Positions 55,504 to 64,000 of a DNA stretch of 64,000 nt are shown here, one piece after another (position 1 is the stretch's first letter; each line of letters begins with the position of its first letter). The notes under the pieces are model-generated. The model was given only the letters and a program-made list of their open reading frames with translations, did not search any database and was not told the origin of the DNA. The stretch spans positions 6,194,001 through 6,258,000 of the forward strand of contig CP020563.1 of the NCBI GenBank assembly GCA_002082585.1. The letters run 5' to 3'. The position numbers and the translations under genes are program-made. This DNA is from Kitasatospora albolonga. Its GTDB lineage: Bacteria; Actinomycetota; Actinomycetes; Streptomycetales; Streptomycetaceae.

Positions 55504-56402
55504 CCGAGCAGCAGACCACCACGCCGGACGGCCTTGTCATCGTCGACAAGCCGTCCGGCTTCACTTCGCACGACGTCGTGGCCAAGATGCGCGGCATCGC
55601 CCGCACCCGCCGGGTCGGCCACGCCGGAACGCTGGACCCGATGGCGACCGGAGTCCTCGTGCTCGGGGTCCAGCGGGCCACCAAGCTCCTCGGCCACCTC
55701 GCGCTGACGGAGAAGGAGTACCTGGGCACCATCCGGCTCGGCCAGGACACCGTCACCGACGACGCCGAGGGCGAGATCACCTCCTCCACCGACGCGTCCG
55801 GTGTGACCCGTGAGGGCATCGACGCCGGAGTGGCGGCCCTGACCGGCGCGATCATGCAGGTCCCGTCCAAGGTCAGCGCCATCAAGATCGACGGCAAGCG
55901 GTCCTACGCGCGGGTGCGCGGCGGCGAGGAGTTCGAGATCCCGGCCCGCCCGGTGACCGTCTCCTCCTTCCGTGTCTACGACGTCCGCGAGGCCGTCGCG
56001 GAGGACGGCACCCCCGTCCTCGACCTGGTCGTCTCCGTCGTCTGCTCCTCGGGGACGTACATCCGCGCCCTCGCCCGCGACCTCGGCGCCGGACTCGGCG
56101 TCGGCGGCCACCTCACCGCGCTGCGCCGCACCCGCGTCGGCCCCTACGGACTGGACGCGGCCCGCACGCTCGACCAGCACAAGGAGGAGCTGACGGTCAT
56201 GCCGGTCGCCGAGGCCGCCGCGTCCGCCTTCCCGCGGTGGGACGTGGACGAGAAGCGCGCCAAGCTGCTCCTCAACGGCGTACGGCTGGACATGCCGACG
56301 TACCCGCCGGGGCCGGTCGCGGTCTTCGGGCCGGACGGGGCGTTCCTCGTGCTGGTGGAGGAGGAGAAGGGCAAGGCCAAGAGCCTCGCGGTCTTCGCCT
56401 GA
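55500..56402 (+). CDS. truB: tRNA pseudouridine-55 synthase
   Basis: A 300-residue enzyme making pseudouridine at U55 in the T-loop of tRNA. The catalytic Asp is D46 in [16 protein letters not shown]; the substrate-binding [31 protein letters not shown] and [15 protein letters not shown] motifs are intact, with a C-terminal PUA-like domain (KRAKLLLNG). Translationally coupled to rbfA. Confidence 0.96.
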   Translation: MTEQQTTTPDGLVIVDKPSGFTSHDVVAKMRGIARTRRVGHAGTLDPMATGVLVLGVQRATKLLGHLALTEKEYLGTIRLGQDTVTDDAEGEITSSTDASGVTREGIDAGVAALTGAIMQVPSKVSAIKIDGKRSYARVRGGEEFEIPARPVTVSSFRVYDVREAVAEDGTPVLDLVVSVVCSSGTYIRALARDLGAGLGVGGHLTALRRTRVGPYGLDAARTLDQHKEELTVMPVAEAAASAFPRWDVDEKRAKLLLNGVRLDMPTYPPGPVAVFGPDGAFLVLVEEEKGKAKSLAVFA

Positions 56403-56449
56403 CCCCTGGGCCCTGCCCCCGACTTCTGGCTCCTGGCTCCTGGATTCCT

Positions 56450-56490
56450 GTGGAGCGGGCACCCACCCCCCAACCGGGTGCCCGCTCCAC
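56450..56490 (+). terminator. Hairpin terminator after truB
   Basis: Perfect 15-base arms with an 11-base loop, 48 bases after the truB stop; it separates the translation operon from the large NTPase gene. Confidence 0.83.
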
Positions 56491-56638
56491 CTTCCCCACC
56501 CCCGGACCATCCCTGCTCCGTCCAGGTCACGGCTATTCACCCCATTGGACGGGCGCTCGGAGTGAATACCGGGGGCGCGGGGGGCGCTTTCGCCGTCCGC
56601 GCTACTGCCTGCGATCACCGGCGGCCTACCGTCGGACC

Positions 56639-59600
56639 ATGGGCAGTGGGGACCGGTCGACGCTGGTAAGAATCTGTGATCAGGCCGGCCGGCCGCGGGG
56701 GACGGGCTTCGTCGCGGACGACCGGGGCACGGTCGTCACCGCCCACCAGGCCGTCGCCGCCCCGGGCCCGTACGTTCTGCGCGGCACCGGAGGCCGCACC
56801 TGCTCCGTCGGCCCCGACGACATCACCGCCCTCCCCGCCCTCGGCCTCGCCCTGCTGCGTACGGGAGGGTCCGGGACCCTCGGCGTGGAGCCGCTGCCCA
56901 TCGCCGTACGGGAGCGGATCGAGCCCGGACGGTACGTCGGGATCGCCGCCCACGGCCGCCGGGAGGCCCGGGTCCTCGGTACGGCCCCCGCCACCTACAC
57001 CGCCCCGGACGGCCGCGGCCACCCCGTCCGGGCCGCCCTGGAGCTGGCCCTCGGCACCGACGGGCGCGACGCCCTGCGCTCGGGCGGCGCGGCGATCGGG
57101 GGACCGGTCACCGACCCGGCCACGGGCGCGGTCCTCGGCCTCCTGTGCACCGCCCTCACCACCCCGTACGAGGCCGCCGGGCTCGCCCTGCCCCTCCCGC
57201 GCGGCGCCGACGCCGGTCTCGACGCCCTCCTCGTACGCAACGCCACCGCCGCCCCCGCCTACGGCCCCGACCTCAACCTCGCCGGGGTCCTCCAGCTCAC
57301 CGCCACCTCCGTCGGCTCGGCGGACGGCCCCAAAGCCCGCACCGCACCGGTCGAGCGCGAGGACATCCACGCGGAGTTCGCCGCCTTCGAAGCCGGTACG
57401 GGCACGGTCCTGGGCCTCGTCGGCGGACCCGGCACCGGCCGCACCACCGAGCTCGCCGCCCTCGCCGCCCGCCGGGCCGACGGCAAGGCACCCGCCCCCA
57501 CCCTCTGGCTGCGCGGCGCCGACCTGCTGGCCGACGACACCTCGATCGCCGACGCGGCGGACCGTACGCTGACCCGTTCGGCCCGGATCATCAGCGCGGC
57601 CGGGGCCCCCGGCGACATGGCCACCGCCACGGCGGACCGGATCGCCGCTCTCGCCGCCGACGCGGGCCACCCGCTGCTCGTCGTCCTGGACGGCCCCGAG
57701 GAGATGCCGCCGCTCCTGGCCCACCGGCTCGCGGAGTGGACGGCGGGTACCGCCACCTGGCTGCGGGAGCACGGTGTCCGGCTCGTCGTCGCCTGCCGCC
57801 CCGAGCACTGGGAGACCGCCGGGACCCTCTACCCGCCCGGCGCCCTGCACCGCCCCCACCGGCCCGCCCGGGGGCTCCCGCCGTCCCTGCGCCTGACCGA
57901 CCTCACCTCCGCACAGGCAGACCGGGCCAAGGAGCTCCTCGGCATCCCGCCGCACGCCCTCGCCCCCGGCCACGACCGCCACCCGCTCACCCTGCGGCTG
58001 CTGGCCGAGGTCCGCGAGGCCCTGCCGCCCGGGGTCCCCGGCCGCCCCGACACCGAGGACGTGTTCGGCGCCCACCTGGACCTCATGTGCGTGCGCATCG
58101 CGGTCCGCATCGCGGCCGCCGCCGGTGAACAGCCCCGGGGCACCGCCGTACGCAGGCTGGCCGCCCGGGTCGCGGGCCAGGTCCACGAGGCGGCCCGGCG
58201 CTGTCTGGGCCCGGGCCAGGGGGAGCTGGACCGGGAGGCGTTCGAGGAGATCTTCCCCTGGCGCACGGGGTGGGCCTCGGCCGTGCTGACGGAGGGGCTC
58301 CTGGTCCCCGCCGGGGCCGGATACCGCTTCGCCCACGAGGAGCTGGGCGACTGGGTGCAGGGCGCCCACCTGGACCTGGACGCGGCCCTGCGCTCCCTGG
58401 TGCACCGCTGGCACCGGGGGAGCGGGCAGCGGGCGGCCCGGGGGCGCGGCGGGCAGGACCCCCGGGCCGCCGGGGAGCTCGGGAGCACCGGGGCGCCCCA
58501 CCCCGCCGATGAGCCCCGCTCCCTCCCCGTGCCCCGGCACCGGATCGGCCCGGTGATCCAGGCGATGGTGCTCCTCGGCCGCCGCCAGGGCACGGCCGCG
58601 CTCGCGCACCGGATGGCCGACCTGATCGAGGCGCTGGACCGGCTGTGGGCCGACGACGGACACCGCGAGGCAGGACACGGGGACAGCGGGAAGAGGGACG
58701 GGGATGAGGGACGCCCCGTAGGGCACCGCCGTGAAGGCCCCCGGGACGAGGACGCCGCCTGGTGGGCGGCTCACCTCCTCGGCGGCAGCCTGCTCCGGGT
58801 GCCCGACGCCCGCCCGTATCTCGGCGTCCTCCGGGTCCTCGCCGGGCGCATCACCCGGAGCTCGGCCGCCGCCGCCACCGGGGGACCGGCGGGCCCGGGG
58901 GCGTACGGGGAGTTCGGGCCCTGGTTCTGGCGGCGGCTCCGGCTGCCCGAGGAGGACCGGATCGACCTGCTCCGCCGTCTGGTCCCCGCCGACGGGGTGC
59001 CCCGCACCGACGGAGACGAGCGCTACCTCGACGCGGTGGCCCGCCGCCTGAGCTACGACGCCCCCACCGTGCAGCCGCTGCTCTGCCGCTGGTTCACCGA
59101 CGAGCGCCCGCTGCTGATCGGCGGCCCCGACGCACCGGACCCGGAGCTGCGCCCCACCGTGGCCGCCGCCGCGCAGGCCCTGCTCCATGCCCGCCGGGAC
59201 CTGGACCCGGACGGCCTCACCGACGCGCTGATCGCCACCCCGCACACCCGGGCCGGTGAGCTGCTCGCCGCCCTCGCCGAGGACGAGCCCACCGCGCTCT
59301 GCCGGGCCGTCGAGCGCTGGGCCCGGGACGAGGACCGCCCGGCCCGCCGCTCCGCCGCCGCCCGGTACGCCGGACTCCTCCAGCCCCGGATCACCGCCGA
59401 GGGGGACCGGGCCCTCCTGCGCTCCGCCGCCGTGGAGCTGCTCGCCCGCCCCGATGACGCCGGGCTCCACGCCGCCGCCCTCACCCTCCTCGTCCAGGAC
59501 CCGCAGACCCGGGGCCGCCACCTCCCGCAGGCCCTCCGCCTCTTCGCGCACGGCGACCCCCGGCTCCCCGTGGAGCTCCTCGCCGAGGTCTTCCCCTTTC

Positions 59601-60325
59601 ACCCCGAGCCGGTCCTCGCCGCCCTCCGCGCCCGCCTGGCCCACCCCGGCGACGGCGCGGCGGCGGTGCTGCGGAGCCTCGCCGGGCTCGACACGCCCGC
59701 GCTCGCGCTGCACGTCGCCGGGCTCGTACGCGAGTACATCGACGCCCACCCCGAGGACGGCACGCACGCGGCGGAGTACGTGGACCTCCGCCTCGAACAC
59801 GGCCCCGCCGCCCGCGCCCTGCTCCTCCCGCTGGTCACCGGGCTGCTCCGGGACCGCCCCGCCCCGCCGCCGGTCCGTGCCGCGCTGGCCCGGGTGCTCG
59901 CCGGGGCCGGGTCCGCCGCGTCCCGGCCGCTGCGGGCCGAGCTGCTGGAGGTCCTGCTGGAGTTCGAGCAGGTCACGGGCCGGGACCCGGATGTGCTGGA
60001 CGCCCTCCTCCAAGCGGCGGCGGGAGGGGCGGGGACCCGCCCCGAGGTCCGCACGCGCGCGCTCGTCCACCGCACCGGCATGCTCCTCGTCCGCACCCCG
60101 GAGGGCGCCGCCCGCTTCGACCGCCGCCTGGTCGAACTCGCCCGGGACGTGCCCGGATTCGCCGCCCTCGTCATCCGCTGGCTCACCGACGCCCCGCAGG
60201 AGTGGGCGGCGGTGGTCGGCCCCAGCGCCCGGCGCACCGTGGAGGCGTTGGAGACATCACGCCGGGCGATGCCGATGCCGATGCAGGCGGCGGGGCGTGA
60301 GCATGGCAGTCTTAGACCTGCGTAA
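56639..60325 (+). CDS. STAND/NLR-like NTPase with degenerate trypsin-like N-terminal domain
   Basis: A 1228-residue multidomain protein. Residues 1 to about 200 follow a trypsin-like (S1/HtrA-type) fold: GTGFVADDRGTVVTAHQAV keeps a His (H36), but the expected Asp of DLALLR is G69 (GLALLR) and the expected Ser of G(D/M)SGGPV is I153 (GAAIGGPV), so it should be inactive. A STAND-type NTPase follows: P-loop GGPGTGRTTEL (262-272), Walker B LLVVLDGPEEMP (D351), VVACRPEHWE, and the winged-helix-like end YRFAHEELGDWVQGAHL (~562). The last ~600 residues are HEAT/ARM-like helical repeats. Start ATG 56639 begins the fold. It may be a sensor-type regulator; no partner effector gene adjoins it. Confidence 0.78.
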   Translation: MGSGDRSTLVRICDQAGRPRGTGFVADDRGTVVTAHQAVAAPGPYVLRGTGGRTCSVGPDDITALPALGLALLRTGGSGTLGVEPLPIAVRERIEPGRYVGIAAHGRREARVLGTAPATYTAPDGRGHPVRAALELALGTDGRDALRSGGAAIGGPVTDPATGAVLGLLCTALTTPYEAAGLALPLPRGADAGLDALLVRNATAAPAYGPDLNLAGVLQLTATSVGSADGPKARTAPVEREDIHAEFAAFEAGTGTVLGLVGGPGTGRTTELAALAARRADGKAPAPTLWLRGADLLADDTSIADAADRTLTRSARIISAAGAPGDMATATADRIAALAADAGHPLLVVLDGPEEMPPLLAHRLAEWTAGTATWLREHGVRLVVACRPEHWETAGTLYPPGALHRPHRPARGLPPSLRLTDLTSAQADRAKELLGIPPHALAPGHDRHPLTLRLLAEVREALPPGVPGRPDTEDVFGAHLDLMCVRIAVRIAAAAGEQPRGTAVRRLAARVAGQVHEAARRCLGPGQGELDREAFEEIFPWRTGWASAVLTEGLLVPAGAGYRFAHEELGDWVQGAHLDLDAALRSLVHRWHRGSGQRAARGRGGQDPRAAGELGSTGAPHPADEPRSLPVPRHRIGPVIQAMVLLGRRQGTAALAHRMADLIEALDRLWADDGHREAGHGDSGKRDGDEGRPVGHRREGPRDEDAAWWAAHLLGGSLLRVPDARPYLGVLRVLAGRITRSSAAAATGGPAGPGAYGEFGPWFWRRLRLPEEDRIDLLRRLVPADGVPRTDGDERYLDAVARRLSYDAPTVQPLLCRWFTDERPLLIGGPDAPDPELRPTVAAAAQALLHARRDLDPDGLTDALIATPHTRAGELLAALAEDEPTALCRAVERWARDEDRPARRSAAARYAGLLQPRITAEGDRALLRSAAVELLARPDDAGLHAAALTLLVQDPQTRGRHLPQALRLFAHGDPRLPVELLAEVFPFHPEPVLAALRARLAHPGDGAAAVLRSLAGLDTPALALHVAGLVREYIDAHPEDGTHAAEYVDLRLEHGPAARALLLPLVTGLLRDRPAPPPVRAALARVLAGAGSAASRPLRAELLEVLLEFEQVTGRDPDVLDALLQAAAGGAGTRPEVRTRALVHRTGMLLVRTPEGAARFDRRLVELARDVPGFAALVIRWLTDAPQEWAAVVGPSARRTVEALETSRRAMPMPMQAAGREHGSLRPA

Positions 60326-60368
60326 TGGACACACACACGTACACAGGTTCGGGCGAGGAGCGGTCACA

Positions 60369-61325
60369 GTGCAGCGCTGGCGTGGCTTGGAGGACATCCC
60401 CCAGGACTGGGGACGCAGCGTCGTCACCATCGGCTCCTACGACGGCGTGCACCGCGGACACCAGCTGATCATCGGCCGGGCCGTCGAGCGCGCCCGTGAG
60501 CTCGGCGTTCCGTCCGTCGTGGTGACCTTCGACCCGCACCCCAGCGAGGTCGTCCGCCCCGGCAGCCACCCGCCGCTGCTCGCCCCGCACCACCGCCGCG
60601 CCGAACTCATGGCGGACCTCGGGGTGGACGCGGTGCTGATCCTGCCGTTCACCGCCGAGTTCTCGAAGCTGTCGCCCGCCGACTTCATCGTGAAGGTCCT
60701 CGTCGACAAGCTGCACGCGAAGGCCGTCATCGAGGGCCCCAACTTCCGCTTCGGCCACAAGGCCGCGGGGAACGTGGCCCTGCTGACCGAGCTGGGCGCC
60801 ACCTACGACTACACCGTCGAGGTCATCGACCTGTTCGTGACCGGTGCGGCGGGCGGCGGCCAGCCGTTCTCCTCCACCCTCACCCGCCGTCTGGTCTCCG
60901 AGGGCGATGTCGCCGGGGCCGCCGAGATCCTCGGCCGCCCGCACCGCGTCGAGGGCATCGTGGTGCGCGGTGCCCAGCGCGGCCGTGAGCTGGGCTTCCC
61001 CACGGCCAACGTGGAGACCCTCCCGCACACCGCGATCCCCGCCGACGGCGTCTACGCGGGGTGGCTGGAGGTGGACGGCGAGTCGATGCCCGCCGCGATC
61101 TCGGTCGGCACCAACCCGCAGTTCGACGGCACCGAGCGGACGGTGGAGGCGTACGCGATCGACCGCGTCGGCCTCGATCTGTACGGGCTGCACGTGGCCG
61201 TCGAATTCCTCGCGTACGTCCGAGGGATGCTGAAGTTCGACACGATCGACGACCTCCTGGTGGCCATGGCCGCCGATGTGAAGCGGTGCAGCGAGCTGGT
61301 CGCCGCGTACGACCGTACCCACTGA
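60369..61325 (+). CDS. ribF: Bifunctional riboflavin kinase/FAD synthetase
   Basis: A 318-residue enzyme making FMN and FAD from riboflavin. The N-terminal adenylyltransferase has TIGSYDGVHRGHQLII and FDPHPSEVV; the C-terminal kinase has GRELGFPTANV and the GVYAGW strand. GTG 60369 follows GAGGAG by eight bases and yields MQRWRGLEDIPQDWG; the frame is open upstream inside the NTPase gene. It supplies cofactor for the flavoenzymes of this window, though no direct link is implied. Confidence 0.95.
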   Translation: MQRWRGLEDIPQDWGRSVVTIGSYDGVHRGHQLIIGRAVERARELGVPSVVVTFDPHPSEVVRPGSHPPLLAPHHRRAELMADLGVDAVLILPFTAEFSKLSPADFIVKVLVDKLHAKAVIEGPNFRFGHKAAGNVALLTELGATYDYTVEVIDLFVTGAAGGGQPFSSTLTRRLVSEGDVAGAAEILGRPHRVEGIVVRGAQRGRELGFPTANVETLPHTAIPADGVYAGWLEVDGESMPAAISVGTNPQFDGTERTVEAYAIDRVGLDLYGLHVAVEFLAYVRGMLKFDTIDDLLVAMAADVKRCSELVAAYDRTH

Positions 61326-61373
61326 CGCCCCCTTCCCCGCGCGTTCCGGCCGACGGCGGCGGATGCTGGCAGG

Positions 61374-62534
61374 GTGCGTGACATCCTGCCCGGCCTCCGG
61401 GCCCGCTGCGCCGCCGGTACGCCGCTCGCCCTGGCGACCGTCGTCGCCGTGCACGGCAGCGCGCCCCGCGACCCGGGCGCGGTCATGGCCGTCGACCGGG
61501 CGGGGGCCGTGCTCGGCAGTGTCTCCGGCGGCTGTGTCGAGGGCGATGTGTACGAGGTCGCCCGTGAGGTGCTCGCCGGGGCGGCGCCGCGCGTGGTGGC
61601 GTACGGGATCAGCGACGAGGAGGCGTTCGGCGTCGGGCTGACGTGCGGCGGCACGATCGAGGTGCTGGTGCGCGCGTACGTCTCCGAAGCCGAGCTGGCC
61701 GGTCTCGCGGCGCTGCTCGACCTGATCGCCGCCGACCGGCCGGTCGCGGAGGCCACCGTCCTGTCGGGCGCGGCGGAGACCGGCGCGCGGATGGTGGTCC
61801 GCCCCGCCGACGTACACGGCACTCTTGGTACGGAAGGGCTCGACGCGGCCGTCACGGACGACGCCCGGGGGCTGCTGGAGCAGGGCCTCACCGGCATCCA
61901 GTGGTACGGGGCGCACGGGCAGCGCCGGATGGCGGAGGTGTCCGTCTTCGTCCGGACGTACGCCCCGCCGCCCCGGATGCTCGTCTTCGGCGCCATCGAC
62001 CACGCGGCGGCCACCGCCCGCATCGGCTCCTTCCTCGGCTACCGGGTCACCGTCTGCGACGCCCGCCCCGCCTTCGCCACCCGGGAACGCTTCCCGACGG
62101 CCGACGAGGTGGTGTGCGCCTGGCCGCACGACTACCTGGAGGCGACCGATATCGATGCCCGTGCGGTCATCTGCGTCCTCACCCACGACCCGAAGTTCGA
62201 CGTGCCCCTGCTGGTCGCCGCGCTGCGCACCCCGGCCGCGTACATCGGGGTCATGGGCAGCCGCCGCACCCACCACGACCGCCTCGCCCGGCTCCGTGAG
62301 GCCGGAGTGGACGAGGCCCGCCTGACCCGCCTCGCCTCACCCGTGGGCCTCGACCTCGGAGCCCGTACGCCGGAGGAGACGGCGGTCTCCATCGCCGCCG
62401 AGATCATCCAGCACCGATGGGGCGGGACGGGGCGGCCGCTGGGCGAGCTGACGGGGGCGATCCACCACCGCGCGACGGCCCCGGGCGGTCCATCTCCCGC
62501 CACTCCGGCCGCAGAGCGGCCAGATTCGTGGTGA
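61374..62534 (+). CDS. XdhC/CoxI family protein
   Basis: A 386-residue protein with an N-terminal XdhC domain (LALATVVAVHGSAPRDPGAVMAV, SVSGGCVEGDVYEVA, GLTCGGTIEVLV) and a C-terminal Rossmann domain (PRMLVFGAIDHAAATARIGSFLGYRVTVCDARPAF, YIGVMGSRRTHHDRLARL). Family members insert or mature molybdenum cofactor for xanthine or CO dehydrogenases. The third canonical cysteine-containing motif is present, yet no molybdoenzyme gene is in the window. The last 131 bases overlap the convergent exporter gene. Confidence 0.88.
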   Translation: MRDILPGLRARCAAGTPLALATVVAVHGSAPRDPGAVMAVDRAGAVLGSVSGGCVEGDVYEVAREVLAGAAPRVVAYGISDEEAFGVGLTCGGTIEVLVRAYVSEAELAGLAALLDLIAADRPVAEATVLSGAAETGARMVVRPADVHGTLGTEGLDAAVTDDARGLLEQGLTGIQWYGAHGQRRMAEVSVFVRTYAPPPRMLVFGAIDHAAATARIGSFLGYRVTVCDARPAFATRERFPTADEVVCAWPHDYLEATDIDARAVICVLTHDPKFDVPLLVAALRTPAAYIGVMGSRRTHHDRLARLREAGVDEARLTRLASPVGLDLGARTPEETAVSIAAEIIQHRWGGTGRPLGELTGAIHHRATAPGGPSPATPAAERPDSW

Positions 62535-63759
62535 GGAAGTACGCGGCACCGCAGACGAGCAGGACGGGCCCGAGGCCGACAGCGGTCACCGCCGCCCCGG
62601 CGATCAGCCCGCCGAGCGGGATACCGGACCAGGACAACGCGTCACCGAGCGCGCTGACCCGGCCCAGCATCCGGCGCGGCACCCGCTCGACGAGAACGGC
62701 CCCCAGTACGGGGTTGACGAAACCGGCGCCGAACCCGCTGACCGCGAAGACGGCCACCACCGCCCCGAGCGGGGCGTCGAGGAAGAGGACCAGGAACCGG
62801 GGGGCTCCGGCCAGCAGGAACCCGGCGAAGACCACCGTCCGCCGCCGCAGCCGGTGGGCGACCGCCGCGGCGATCAGGCTCCCGCCGACCGCCGCAGCCC
62901 CCATCACGCTGCCCATCAGGCCGATCGCTGCCGGTCCGCTGCCGGTCTCCTTGGCCCAGACGGGCACGAGCACCGACGTGAACGCCGCGTCCAGCAGATT
63001 GGTGATGCCGATCACGACGATGACGGTGAGCAGCAGCGGATCGCGGCGCAGGAAGGTGAAGCCCTCGCCGAACCGCTGCCAGTAGCCCGGTTCCGGCGCC
63101 CCGTCGGGGGCCGCGTCCCGCGGAGGCGCTTCCCCGGCCGGGTGTCCCGTTCCGCGTGGCAGCGCGAGGCCGATGATCACCGAACCGAGGGCGAAACAGC
63201 CCGCGTTGACGGCGAGCGCGGCCAGGGGGCCGAGCAGCGCCACCAGGGACCCGCCGACCGCCAGCCCGACGGTGGAGGCGAGCCGTTCGGTCGCGCCGGA
63301 GAGACCGGTGGCCCGCTCCAGCGGCACCCGGCCCCGTTCGGCCGCCTCCGGAACCATCACCTCCTTCGCCAGGTCGCCGGGGCCCCGGGCCGCCCCGATC
63401 AGCGCGACCAGGACCAGCAGAAGGGGAAAGGAGAGCAGGTCCAGGGCGTGCAGCAGGGGAATCGAGGCGGCGGCTGTCGCGCTGGCCAGATCGGTGGTCC
63501 AGGAGATTGTCCGTGGGCCGGTCCGGTCCACCAGCGGTCCGGTGAACGCCTTGACCACCACGTAGGGCGTCATCTGGAAGAAGGCGACCAGCCCGGTCTG
63601 GGCGGCGCTGCCGGTCGTGACGAGGACGAACCAGGGCAGGGCCACCACGGAGATCCCCGTGCCGGTCAGCGACACCGCCATGGCCGCCAGCACCCCGGCC
63701 AGCGGCCGTAAGGACCGCCCGCCGGGTATCCCGCCGCCGCCCGGGGCACCGGCCGTCAC
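62404..63759 (-). CDS. MFS transporter
   Basis: A 451-residue major facilitator protein with twelve likely helices. Features include WFVLVTTGSAAQTGLVAFFQMTPYVV and the inter-helix GPLVDRTGPR motif A-like loop, and a long central loop (about 200-225). It is closest in pattern to MFS_3/enterobactin-exporter-like or macrolide-exporter families. GTG start overlaps the stop of the upstream regulator gene by GTGA, and its 3' end overlaps the XdhC gene on the other strand by 131 bases. Substrate unknown. Confidence 0.88.
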   Translation of the reverse strand: MTAGAPGGGGIPGGRSLRPLAGVLAAMAVSLTGTGISVVALPWFVLVTTGSAAQTGLVAFFQMTPYVVVKAFTGPLVDRTGPRTISWTTDLASATAAASIPLLHALDLLSFPLLLVLVALIGAARGPGDLAKEVMVPEAAERGRVPLERATGLSGATERLASTVGLAVGGSLVALLGPLAALAVNAGCFALGSVIIGLALPRGTGHPAGEAPPRDAAPDGAPEPGYWQRFGEGFTFLRRDPLLLTVIVVIGITNLLDAAFTSVLVPVWAKETGSGPAAIGLMGSVMGAAAVGGSLIAAAVAHRLRRRTVVFAGFLLAGAPRFLVLFLDAPLGAVVAVFAVSGFGAGFVNPVLGAVLVERVPRRMLGRVSALGDALSWSGIPLGGLIAGAAVTAVGLGPVLLVCGAAYFLTTNLAALRPEWREMDRPGPSRGGGSPPSARPAAAPSRPIGAG

Positions 63760-64000
63760 GGCGTCTCCGTCTCTGCCGCGGGCGTGGCCGGCTCGGGCAG
63801 GACGTGGGTGATGATCCCGACCCGCTCGGCGCCCTCGGGGGCGCTCGCCGCCGCCTCGGGGGTGTCCCGCCGGTAGCGCGCCACCACCTCGGCCACCTCC
63901 CGGTACAGGGACGCGGTCTCCTCGGGCGTCAGCCGCAGGGCCCAGTCGCTCAGGTCGAAGGCGTTCCGCCAGACGCGGGGCATCGTCTGCAGCTCGTTCA
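63756..64000 (-). CDS. Probable transcriptional regulator, C-terminal part (cut by window)
   Basis: About 81 residues visible, open to the window end. The sequence NELQTMPRVWRNAFDLSDWALRLTPEETASLYREVAEVVARYRRDTPE resembles the C-terminal effector part of actinobacterial ArsR/winged-helix regulators that carry a DUF-type extension; the DNA-binding part is outside. Its stop overlaps the exporter start, which fits a regulator coexpressed with the pump it controls. Confidence 0.6.
   Translation of the reverse strand, partial: NELQTMPRVWRNAFDLSDWALRLTPEETASLYREVAEVVARYRRDTPEAAASAPEGAERVGIITHVLPEPATPAAETETP

Noticed and set aside
56615..60070. Long open frame antisense to the STAND NTPase gene
   Set aside because: Gly/Arg/Gln-rich shadow translation with no motif, while the plus strand has clear domains.
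59256..60368. Upstream extension of the ribF frame into the NTPase gene
   Set aside because: Arg/Ser/Pro-rich shadow; GAGGAG and family homology place the start at 60369.

Overview
The window is a stretch of a high-GC actinomycete chromosome, almost certainly Streptomyces. The supporting signs are near-exclusive G/C in third codon positions, GTG/TTG starts, Tat-type lipoproteins, a chitinase preceded by a DasR-like operator, and the block dxr-rseP-ispG-GNAT / proS / rimP-nusA-ylxR-infB-ylxP-rbfA-truB-ribF, whose order is typical of the genus. No tRNA, rRNA, CRISPR array, intact insertion sequence or prophage was recognised.

Positions 1-4.0 kb hold the end of an ABC-transporter ATPase gene, an uncertain reverse-strand reading frame, an SRPBCC protein and a small reverse-strand ABC exporter pair. 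From about 4.2 to 33.8 kb lies a large nitrogen/polyamine catabolic island: a class III (putrescine/polyamine-type) aminotransferase with its Lrp/AsnC regulator, a divergent 4-aminobutanal-type aldehyde dehydrogenase, an orphan polyamine-binding lipoprotein, a second aldehyde dehydrogenase followed by a complete PotD-PotA-PotB-PotC importer and a PuuB-like FAD oxidase, then a GABA aminotransferase, a PucR regulator and a third aldehyde dehydrogenase placed as a succinate-semialdehyde dehydrogenase. Read together these genes can import putrescine or spermidine and carry it through 4-aminobutanal and GABA to succinate. A GlnR-like box precedes the importer operon. Interspersed are GDPD, adenosine deaminase, NADAR, a GH18 chitinase, a secretory lipase, a peptidoglycan-binding secreted protein, a PAP2 phosphatase and a large VirD4/HerA-like membrane ATPase.

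From 34.3 to 37.7 kb the region is decayed. The C-terminal halves of an XRE/TPR regulator and an HPr-kinase-like protein are fused head-to-head at one breakpoint, and a frameshifted, internally deleted ChbG/YdjC deacetylase lies nearby with two small hypothetical genes. This looks like a deletion scar.

From 37.7 kb on the content is mostly core: an acyl-CoA dehydrogenase, the MEP-pathway genes dxr and ispG around the site-2 protease rseP, two acetyltransferases, proS, an APH-fold pseudokinase, a lipoprotein/ferritin-like pair, and the translation operon. Two things stand out there: three chained mini-ORFs in the infB leader, and a 1228-residue STAND/NLR-like NTPase between truB and ribF whose trypsin-like N-terminal domain has lost catalytic Asp and Ser. 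The window closes with an XdhC-like protein overlapping tail-to-tail with an MFS exporter gene, which is coupled to the end of a probable regulator.
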